A stretch of 12,972 nt of DNA from positions 7,601 through 20,572 of the forward strand of contig DYIG01000002.1 of assembly GCA_020723725.1 (NCBI GenBank), given 5' to 3'. Positions 6,949 through 12,592 of the stretch are shown here, one piece after another (positions within the stretch are counted from its first letter, which is position 1; each line of letters starts with the position of its first letter). The notes under the pieces were generated by a model, which saw nothing but the letters and a program-made list of their open reading frames with translations, was not told where the DNA came from and did no database searches. The translations under genes and the position numbers were made by a program. Source of the stretch: Thermaerobacter marianensis. GTDB taxonomy: Bacteria; Bacillota; Sulfobacillia; DYIH01; DYIG01.

Positions 6949-8496
6949 TTGAGTATGAAAAGGCTGGCAGTACTGTTTTTCCTGGGGGGAGCGCTGCTTT
7001 TATCCAGTGCAGTGGTCTCAGCCAGCCCCCATGTTGGGGGTAACCCAGGTGGTCAGGCGGTTGTTTTCGATGACATCGACGGTGATCACTGGGCAGCCAA
7101 GTATATTTTAAAGGCAAAGCTTAGTTCCGTAATCCAGGGTTATTCGGATCAGACCTTCAGGCCGGATCGCTACGTCACCCGCCAGGAGGCGGTGGCGATG
7201 GTGATTCGCGCACTGGGACTTGAGGATCAGGCCATCAAGGCAGGTCAGGGCAATGTGACGCTGCCGTATCCGGATGCTGTTACCATTAGCCACTGGGCCA
7301 AGGGGTATATTCGTCTTGCTCTTGACCTGGGTATCCTTGACCCTGATGAACCGGCCTTTCAGCCCTCTACGCCAGCCAGCAGGCTGTGGCTGGTGGAGGT
7401 AATGGTCAAGGCCCTTGGTTACGGGTCTACCGGAACCGGTAGCACAGTAAAGTTACCTTTCATTGATGCGGGCGCCATCCCGGCTTCGGAGCGAGTTTAC
7501 GTGGCCATTGCCCGTGACCTCGGGCTTGTGGGCGGGTACCCGGATAACACCTTCCGCCCCAACAACCCTGTAACTCGCGCGGAAACCGCCCGGTTGTTGG
7601 ATTCCATGAGGTTGCAGATCCAAAACCCGGTTCAAACGCCTGTCGCCGGCCAGTCCGGTGTGGTGACCGGGACGGTGTACTCCGTGAGCGGGAAGTCCAT
7701 TACACTGACTTTTGGCAATGTCAACAAAGCGGTGTATACGGTGGCTTACGACACCTTTGTATTCGTCAACGACAGGGTTGCCACCATTTCGGATATCATG
7801 CCCGGACAGATTGTTTCGCTGTTCATGGATGCCAAGGGCAAGGTTGTTCTGGTGGACGCATCTTCGGGTGTGTTGCCCGTCACCCAGCCTGTCCTCCCAC
7901 TGACGCCGGAGACACTCCCCCTTACGGCAGCGCAGCCACCTTTTCTGACGAAGGCTGAAATCAAGGGGTTTGTCGAGGGGCTTGATGAGCAAACCGGGGT
8001 GCTTAGTCTGCGGACTGCTTTCGGAGAGGTGTATGACCTGGATCTGGGCCAATGGGTGAAGGTGGAACTCCCGGGTGACCGGTATGGGAACCTCTCTGAC
8101 ATTCAGGATGGTGACTTGGTTGAAGTTAAAGTGCGCGGTGGGGTCGTAACCGAGATTGATGTAAAGAATAACTACGGCTGGTGGAACACCGGCCAGGGGG
8201 TCAACGGATCCAACGGGTCGAACAGTTCAACGGGCGGTGTAACTTCCTGGTCCAATTCCGGCCAGTCTGCAGGGAATGCCACGGGTAATGGTGGCAACTC
8301 GAACTCAGTTTGGGGTAACGGTTCCTCCAGCTATGACAGCGATTCGTCCGTTTACGAAAGCAGTTCGTCTACCTACAAAAGCGGTATCCAGTACGGCAAT
8401 GGAAACGGGTGGGGCCGTAACGAGGATCATCACGGGAAGGGGAAAGACAAGAAGAAAAACAAACACGACAAAGATGATAAAGAGGAAGATGATTGA
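6949..8496 (+). CDS. Secreted S-layer homology (SLH) domain protein with acidic/basic low-complexity tail
   Basis: A 515-residue exported protein, probably held on the cell wall by its SLH domains. Residues 1-25 are a signal peptide (K-R, then a hydrophobic run, with probable cleavage after V-V-S-A). Three SLH domains follow: about 40-92 (G-Y-S-D-Q-T-F-R-P-D, V-T-R-Q-E-A), 105-158 (the usual T-R-A-E motif reads A-S-R-L-W-L, so degenerate) and 169-222 (G-Y-P-D-N-T-F-R-P-N, V-T-R-A-E-T-A). Two similar beta-rich stretches follow at about 237-305 and 337-406, each of the form G-x-V plus a D/G-rich loop, resembling a repeated DUF5666-like or OB-like domain. Residues 410-485 are Ser/Asn/Gly-rich, and the last 30 are almost all K, D, E, H and G. 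TTG 6949 is preferred because AGGAGG lies 8 nt before it; ATG 6955 would have 14. The exact cellular role is unknown. Confidence 0.88.
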   Translation: MSMKRLAVLFFLGGALLLSSAVVSASPHVGGNPGGQAVVFDDIDGDHWAAKYILKAKLSSVIQGYSDQTFRPDRYVTRQEAVAMVIRALGLEDQAIKAGQGNVTLPYPDAVTISHWAKGYIRLALDLGILDPDEPAFQPSTPASRLWLVEVMVKALGYGSTGTGSTVKLPFIDAGAIPASERVYVAIARDLGLVGGYPDNTFRPNNPVTRAETARLLDSMRLQIQNPVQTPVAGQSGVVTGTVYSVSGKSITLTFGNVNKAVYTVAYDTFVFVNDRVATISDIMPGQIVSLFMDAKGKVVLVDASSGVLPVTQPVLPLTPETLPLTAAQPPFLTKAEIKGFVEGLDEQTGVLSLRTAFGEVYDLDLGQWVKVELPGDRYGNLSDIQDGDLVEVKVRGGVVTEIDVKNNYGWWNTGQGVNGSNGSNSSTGGVTSWSNSGQSAGNATGNGGNSNSVWGNGSSSYDSDSSVYESSSSTYKSGIQYGNGNGWGRNEDHHGKGKDKKKNKHDKDDKEEDD

Positions 8497-8533
8497 GGCG
8501 CAATCCCTAAGGCCTGGCGATTAAAGTGATGGT

Positions 8534-8570
8534 AAACCCCCGCATTTAAAGGATGCGGGGGTTTGTTTGT
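8534..8570 (+). terminator. Intrinsic terminator of the SLH gene
   Basis: AAACCCCCGCAT (8534-8545) and ATGCGGGGGTTT (8553-8564) form a perfect 12-bp stem with a 7-nt loop, followed by GTTTGT. It lies 37 nt after the SLH stop codon. The group II intron begins about 10 nt beyond the stem. Confidence 0.9.
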
Positions 8571-8574
8571 GCGC

Positions 8575-10089
8575 GTGTGCCCAGCGAAGTCTCTGTCTGC
8601 TTGCCGGTGAAAGTCCGGCCGGGGTAAGGGCCAAGCCGCCCCGTAGCTGACGGCCGCCATCGGGCGAAATCCCGGCGGCGAAGCGCCGTGACAAAGTACC
8701 CTGAGTGGTGCGAGCGAATCGGCAGTCCGTAACATCAAGTGAATCCTGCCGCGTCGTCAAAAAAGACCCGCGAGGGACAAGGGGGAGCCGAGCCCGGGCG
8801 CATAGGGTGAAGGCCACGGAAGGTGCAGAGAACTTGGACCAGCACCGAAGAACCCCCCGGCGTAGAGGGAGCGGAATGCCGAGAAAGTAGGCAGAGGAAC
8901 TGGGGAGGCCCTCCCTGGCCCCGGCGACGGGAAGCGCGGGCGGCTATAAGGACACGAAAGGCCGTCCAGGCAGGAGGGAGTCGGAGGGGGTCATACCGTA
9001 CCGATGAGGACCGGGACAACAGAACCCGGCGGAGGGAAGGACCCCTGCTTTTGTTCACGCGACCCGGAGGAGGTAAGAGCGAGTGAATGCCGGGAGGCTA
9101 ACCACACCCAACGACAAAGCTCGAAAACTCCAACGGGCGCTGTACCTTGCGGCCAAGAAGCAGCCGAAGCGACGGTTCCACGCCCTGTACGACAAGGTGT
9201 ACCGCATGGACATCCTGTGGGAAGCCTGGCGCAGGGTGAAGGCCAACCGGGGGGCCGCGGGCGTCGATGGCGAGACACTGCGCGCCATCGAAGAACAGGG
9301 AGTAGGAGCGTTTCTCCAGGGTATCCAGACGGACCTCCAGGGTGGCCGGTACCGGCCTCAGCCGGTGAGGCGAGAGTACATTCCCAAGCCGGACGGACGG
9401 AAACGGCCCCTGGGCATCGCGACGGTGCGTGACCGGGTGGTGCAGATGGCGGCCAAAATCGTCATCGAACCCATCTTCGAGGCGGACTTCAAGGAATGCT
9501 CGTACGGATTCCGCCCCAAGAGGTCGGCGCACCAAGCCAGGGCAGGCTGGTGAGGCACGCCGATGACCTGGTGATCCTGTGCAGAACCAAACGGGACGCC
9601 GACAAGGCAATGCTCCACCTCAAGCATATCTTCAGCCGCCTGGAGCTACAGATGCACCCTGTAAAAACCAAACTCGCGAACCTATGGAACGGCCAGGAAG
9701 GATTCGACTTCCTGGGGTTCCAGCACCGGAAGGCCATCAAGAAGAACGGGATCAGCCTGCTCGGAAGCTGGCCGAGCAAGAAGGCCATGAAAAGCATGCG
9801 GGCCAAAGTGAAGGAACTGACCGGGCCAAGGGCTAGCCTCCACCTGCCCTTGACAACCGTCATCCAAGACCTGAACGCATGCATCCGTGGCTGGGGCCAG
9901 TATTACGGGATAGGGTGGGTGTTCAGGCAATTCGCTGCGCTGGACTGGTACATCACCCAGCGGCTGACCCTGTTTATGAACCGGAAGACGCGGAAGAGAC
10001 GGGGCATGCGGTCACGGGTATTCACTCGGGACTTCTTTGCTGCCCACGGCCTTTTACGACCGTGGCTTTTGCGGTTGTGGCGTGACTGA
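8575..10089 (+). mobile_element. Degenerate group II intron (class C-like by position)
   Basis: The element starts with GTGTGCCCAGC, which fits the GUGYG 5' consensus. About 500 nt of structured, GA-rich non-coding sequence follows, containing a GTGAAAGTCCGG block of the kind seen in domain I of bacterial introns, then a reverse transcriptase/maturase frame from 9083. Insertion directly behind an intrinsic terminator in the same orientation is the known habit of group IIC introns; I infer class C from that, and the RNA fold was not computed. The encoded protein is broken and no domain V (a 34-nt hairpin expected after the maturase stop) or domain VI can be recognised, so self-splicing and mobility are probably lost. 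The 3' boundary is uncertain, and the end given is the last base of the maturase frame. A GTGCGCG at 8569 is an alternative 5' end. Confidence 0.8.
9083..10089 (+). pseudogene. ltrA: Group II intron reverse transcriptase/maturase with internal deletion
   Basis: The intron-encoded protein normally copies the intron into DNA and helps it splice. A GTG start with GGAGGAGGT 8 nt upstream opens a frame through 9553 that carries the N-terminal RT blocks: N-R-G-A-A-G-V-D-G, Y-I-P-K-P-D-G-R-K-R-P-L-G-I, D-R-V-V-Q, and C-S-Y-G-F-R-P-K-R-S-A-H-Q-A. It then stops. The protein resumes in another frame at about 9541 with R-L-V-R-H-A-D-D-L-V and runs through the thumb and maturase domain (G-W-G-Q-Y-Y) to 10089. 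The stretch between, which in relatives holds the first catalytic Asp and the G-T-P-Q-G-G block (roughly 90-110 residues, from family knowledge), is missing. The usual YADD box reads HADD. The remaining C-terminus also ends earlier than expected. The protein must be inactive as a polymerase. Confidence 0.9.
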
Positions 10090-10104
10090 TCAAGGTTTTC
10101 GCTA

Positions 10105-10142
10105 GGAAAAGGTGATGCGCCCCTAATGAGGCGCATCACCTT
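10105..10142 (-). terminator. Intrinsic terminator, minus strand
   Basis: AAGGTGATGCGCC (10109-10121) and GGCGCATCACCTT (10130-10142) form a perfect 13-bp stem with an 8-nt loop. On the minus strand the stem is followed by TTTTCC, but on the plus strand by GCACAACC with no T-run. It is therefore best read as ending minus-strand transcription, or as a weak bidirectional barrier facing the intron remnant. Confidence 0.6.
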
Positions 10143-10204
10143 GCACAACCAAACCGGCTTTCGCGCGGTCTGCGGGGCGGCTGTTACAGCAGTCGCCTCT
10201 CTTA
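10105..10204 (-). ncRNA. Candidate small RNA of about 100 nt, minus strand
   Basis: A sigma-A-like promoter (10211-10239) and an intrinsic terminator (10105-10142) face each other on the minus strand about 100 nt apart, with no protein frame of useful size between. The predicted transcript can form a 5' hairpin (10176-10197: GGC and GCTG pairing with CAGC and GCC around a 3-nt loop), a second weaker stem (ACCG with CGGT near 10153-10170), and the terminator hairpin. I do not recognise it as a known RNA family. It could instead be the leftover control region of a deleted gene. Inference only. Confidence 0.3.
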
Positions 10205-10210
10205 CTTGTT

Positions 10211-10239
10211 ATTATCACGTAGAATTGTCCATCAATCAA
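10211..10239 (-). promoter_or_regulatory. Putative sigma-A-type promoter, minus strand
   Basis: Read on the minus strand, TTGATT (10239-10234) and GATAAT (10216-10211) are separated by exactly 17 nt. They match 4/6 and 5/6 of the TTGACA/TATAAT consensus. The site lies in an AT-rich island (about 10200-10245) within GC-rich DNA. Transcription would start near 10204 and head towards the terminator at 10105-10142. Confidence 0.4.
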
Positions 10240-10322
10240 CAAGTCCTTTCGAAGGCCTGCTACCGAGACTCGCAGACATGAGAGACACCTGTCCGGCAGC
10301 CCGGAGGAGGTTCCGGTTCTGA

Positions 10323-10592
10323 TGTGCGAATGGCCGGATGGCACGCCTGGTTGCCAACATTCCCGTGCTTAAGTCTGGTTACCCGCCGATCCTGATCCCT
10401 GCGGAAAGGCGTGAAGAGTATATCCGAATGCTTTGGGAAATTGACATGGCGGCGGGCAGGGCTGCGGCGGGGAGTCCACTGATGCCTCCCGATGGCGTAT
10501 TGAGCGATTTCAAAAATTTCTGTTCTGAGGCATGGAACCTGTCGAAGAACCTGGTGGCTGGGGGCCTGGGAGCACCAGAGAGATCGGGGTGA
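10323..10592 (+). pseudogene. C-terminal remnant of a Fic-family protein
   Basis: Fic proteins transfer AMP or related groups to target proteins and often act as toxins. The frame after a stop at 10320-10322 reads C-A-N-G-R-M-A-R-L, then V-A-N-I-P-V-L-K-S-G-Y-P-P-I, and E-R-R-E-E-Y-I. This matches the end of the Fic motif (H-P-F-x-D-G/A-N-G-R) and the helix after it. Just upstream, in the same frame, the motif reads F-R-F-stop-C-A-N-G-R, so the catalytic His and acidic residue are gone. About 90 of an expected 200 or more residues remain, and no start-proximal part of the gene is visible. A 10338 ATG could make an 84-residue peptide, but it has no convincing ribosome binding site. The assignment rests on motif recognition. 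Confidence 0.65.
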
Positions 10593-10673
10593 TTTGAGTG
10601 GCTTGGTTCGCCAATAACCCAACACCGGGTAAAATATGAAATAGGGGCAAGTTAATGAGAGGGGGAAATCCCA

Positions 10674-10928
10674 ATGAGCGTTGCCAGGGAAGATCTCCAT
10701 AAGTTAGTGGACAGTCTGCCTGAGGGAGAGACCGAAGCGGCCTTTCGGCTGCTTCGTTGACTTATGGAACGAGGTCGTAAGGTGCGCCAGACGCGTCGGC
10801 GACCTAAAAAGAAACGGTCCGGTGAAGGAATGCTCCAACTATTTGGGATTGCCGAGGGGCCGCCGGACCTGGCTCAACGCCATGACGCCTATTTGGCGCA
10901 GTCCGTGGAAGAGGAATTTCGCCGATGA
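10674..10928 (+). pseudogene. VapB-like antitoxin of a toxin-antitoxin pair, interrupted by an in-frame TGA
   Basis: An 84-codon frame begins at an ATG with GAGAGGGGGA 7 nt upstream and reads M-S-V-A-R-E-D-L-H-K-L-V-D-S-L-P-E, a start common in small antitoxins paired with PIN toxins. A TGA at 10758-10760 (codon 29) interrupts it. The same frame then continues without shift through a basic stretch (R-R-R-P-K-K-K-R) and L-F-G-I-A-E-G-P-P-D-L to a stop at 10926. The TGA could be a single C-to-T change from CGA. A restart at ATG 10764 could give the 54-residue C-terminal part, the half that in such antitoxins often touches the toxin. The final stop overlaps the toxin ATG (ATGA), the usual toxin-antitoxin arrangement. 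The exact antitoxin family is not recognised. Confidence 0.6.
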
Positions 10929-11093
10929 GGATACTGGTTGATACGTCAGCCATTCTGGCGGCGCTCAACCGGGGCGAAAGACAAAGAATTTTCCTGCGTG
11001 GACGCCACCAGCTTCGCCGTGAAGGGACGCCTTGGTTTGAAAACGGCTTTCACTTTTGATCAGCATTTTTGCCAATACGGTTGGAACATTTGG
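10925..11093 (+). pseudogene. VapC-like PIN-domain toxin with internal deletion
   Basis: PIN toxins are small ribonucleases of about 130 residues with four acidic metal-binding residues. The frame starts M-R-I-L-V-D-T-S-A-I-L-A-A-L-N-R, the standard PIN N-terminus with the first catalytic Asp. After about 18-20 codons it joins, in a different frame near 10970-10985, to the domain's C-terminal end: V-D-A-T-S-F-A-V, G-L-K-T-A-F-T-F-D-Q-H-F and Q-Y-G-W. About 80 middle residues are missing, judged from family length. The original frame ends at a TGA at 11057, giving only a 44-residue peptide. The ATGA overlap with the antitoxin frame shows the two were an operon. The 3' limit given is where the PIN match fades. 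The gene must be dead as a nuclease. Confidence 0.7.
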
Positions 11094-11331
11094 GGCAATA
11101 GCCAGCAGGTATGTCTGCGGAGGGAACCTCTAGCGAAAGCGTTGAGTGGAGGGCAGTTGCACGCGGCCGGGGGATATGAGATTTTTATAATCGGCTTACG
11201 AGTAAGGAAGAATGAGTTTTGCCATTGCCCGGTCGCTCCGGCTTATGCCACCGGTGGCGTCGGGCTCATGGGGGGAAGGTACATTGGCGGAGTTGCATCA
11301 GGCTGAACGTTCGGAACAGGTTGCTGCGGGG
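11094..11331 (+). other. Gap and leader between the PIN remnant and glyA
   Basis: No intact gene is recognised here. The stretch holds a perfect TATAAT at 11186-11191, a 12-bp palindrome GCCACCGGTGGC at 11247-11258, and two in-frame alternative glyA starts: ATG 11212 with TAAGGA 3 nt upstream, and TTG 11284 with GGGGGAAGG 4 nt upstream. It may be the glyA leader or partly coding. Confidence 0.4.
11186..11191 (+). promoter_or_regulatory. Possible -10 element for glyA
   Basis: An exact TATAAT in a short AT-rich stretch, 140 nt before the preferred glyA ATG. No good -35 is seen at 16-18 nt; the nearest, TTGCAC at 11157-11162, is 23 nt away, which is too far. glyA needs a promoter after the upstream terminator and broken genes, which makes the site plausible but unproven. 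Confidence 0.3.
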
Positions 11332-12576
11332 ATGGATGATCTGCGTGCCGTCGATCCTGAAATCTACCGGTTGATACTGAAGGAGGGCAGGCGCCAGCAG
11401 GAGGGTCTGGAGCTCATCGCTTCCGAGAACTTCACCAGCCCGGCTGTCCTGCAGGCCATGGGCACCTGTCTGACCAATAAATACGCCGAGGGGACCCCGT
11501 GGCACCGTTACTATGGCGGTTGCGAGTATGTCGATGAGGTTGAGGACCTGGCCCGTGACCGCGTGAAGAGGCTGTTCGGGGCCGATCACGCCAATGTCCA
11601 GCCCCACTCCGGGGCGCAGGCCAACATGGCCGTCTACCTGGCCGCGCTCAAACCGGGGGATACGGTGCTGGGAATGAATCTGGCTCATGGCGGCCATTTG
11701 ACGCACGGCAGCCCGGTCAACTTCTCCGGCCTGATCTACCGCTTCGTGGCCTACGGGGTGGACCGTGAAACAGAGGTCATCAATTACGACGAGGTTGAGA
11801 GGATTGCCCGGGAGTCCGCCCCCAAGTTGATTGTGGCCGGGGCCAGCGCCTATCCGCGCATTATTGATTTTCAGCGCTTGGCGGCCATCGCCCGCCAATG
11901 CGGGGCTGAACTGATGGTGGACATGGCGCATATCGCCGGTTTAGTCGCGGCTGGGCTCCATCCGAGCCCGGTGCCTCACGCCGAGTACGTCACCAGCACG
12001 ACCCACAAGACCCTGAGGGGTCCGCGTGGGGGGCTCGTCCTGTGCCGGGAGGACAGGGCCAAAGCCGTGGATAAGGCGGTTTTCCCTGGCATTCAGGGGG
12101 GGCCGTTGATGCACGTCATCGCGGCGAAGGCCGTCTGTTTCCATGAGGCGCTCCAGCCCGCTTTCCAGAGCTATCAGCAGCAGGTCCTCAAGAATGCTCA
12201 AACACTGGCGGAGACCCTCAAGGGCCTGGGTTGTGAACTCGTTTCCGGCGGGACGGACAACCACCTCATCCTTCTAAAGGTTAAAAGTTTGGGTCTGACA
12301 GGACGGGAAGCGGAAGAGGTGTTGGGGCGGGTCGGCATAACGGTGAACAAGAACGCTATACCCTATGACCCAGAGAAACCCATGGTCACCAGCGGTATCC
12401 GTCTGGGGACACCGGCCCTCACCACCAGGGGCATGAAGGAGTCCGAGATGAGGTCAATCGGTGAGATGATATACCGGGCGCTGACGAAGCGGGATCAAGA
12501 AGCGGAGCTGGCAAGGGTCAGGCGGTCTGTTTCAGAGCTGTGCGCGGCCTTCCCGCTGCCCTATCCAAGCGCCTGA
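11332..12576 (+). CDS. glyA: Serine hydroxymethyltransferase
   Basis: GlyA interconverts serine plus tetrahydrofolate with glycine plus 5,10-methylene-THF, using PLP in the cytoplasm. With ATG 11332 the product is 414 residues, the usual bacterial length, and the PLP lysine in T-T-H-K-T-L-R-G-P-R-G-G falls at K226, the number known for Bacillus enzymes. Other blocks are L-I-A-S-E-N-F, L-T-N-K-Y-A-E-G, R-Y-Y-G-G, H-S-G-A-Q-A-N, S-H-G-G-like L-A-H-G-G-H-L-T-H-G-S-P-V-N, and V-D-M-A-H-I-A-G. The frame is open back to ATG 11212 (454 residues), and TTG 11284 has the better ribosome binding site, so the start is uncertain by up to 40 residues. The gene is intact. It shares substrate and cofactor with the upstream gcv genes and is followed after 16 nt by aroQ. 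Confidence 0.96.
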   Translation: MDDLRAVDPEIYRLILKEGRRQQEGLELIASENFTSPAVLQAMGTCLTNKYAEGTPWHRYYGGCEYVDEVEDLARDRVKRLFGADHANVQPHSGAQANMAVYLAALKPGDTVLGMNLAHGGHLTHGSPVNFSGLIYRFVAYGVDRETEVINYDEVERIARESAPKLIVAGASAYPRIIDFQRLAAIARQCGAELMVDMAHIAGLVAAGLHPSPVPHAEYVTSTTHKTLRGPRGGLVLCREDRAKAVDKAVFPGIQGGPLMHVIAAKAVCFHEALQPAFQSYQQQVLKNAQTLAETLKGLGCELVSGGTDNHLILLKVKSLGLTGREAEEVLGRVGITVNKNAIPYDPEKPMVTSGIRLGTPALTTRGMKESEMRSIGEMIYRALTKRDQEAELARVRRSVSELCAAFPLPYPSA

Positions 12577-12592
12577 AGCCGGGAGCAGAAGA

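Noticed and set aside
8569..8575. GTGCGCG at 8569 as the intron 5' end
   Set aside because: GTGTGCCCAGC at 8575 resembles known intron starts (GUGUGCCC) more closely; the alternative cannot be fully excluded.
9004..9432. 142-codon plus-strand frame across the intron leader and RT start
   Set aside because: It overlaps the ribozyme region and the real RT frame, is rich in R, P and G, and has no known motif.
10109..10142. Hairpin as domain V of the group II intron
   Set aside because: The 13-bp perfect stem lacks the bulge and tetraloop layout of domain V and is followed by a T-run on the minus strand.
10123..10344. 73-codon minus-strand frame running through the minus-strand promoter
   Set aside because: The predicted transcript starts inside it and its stop lies in the terminator hairpin; no family is recognised.
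10260..10700. 146-codon minus-strand frame opposite the Fic stub
   Set aside because: No motif is recognised, and the plus strand carries clear Fic C-terminal similarity over the same bases.
10938..11306. 122-codon frame as a separate gene
   Set aside because: Its only recognisable part is the C-terminal end of the PIN domain reached through the deletion; the rest is read-through.
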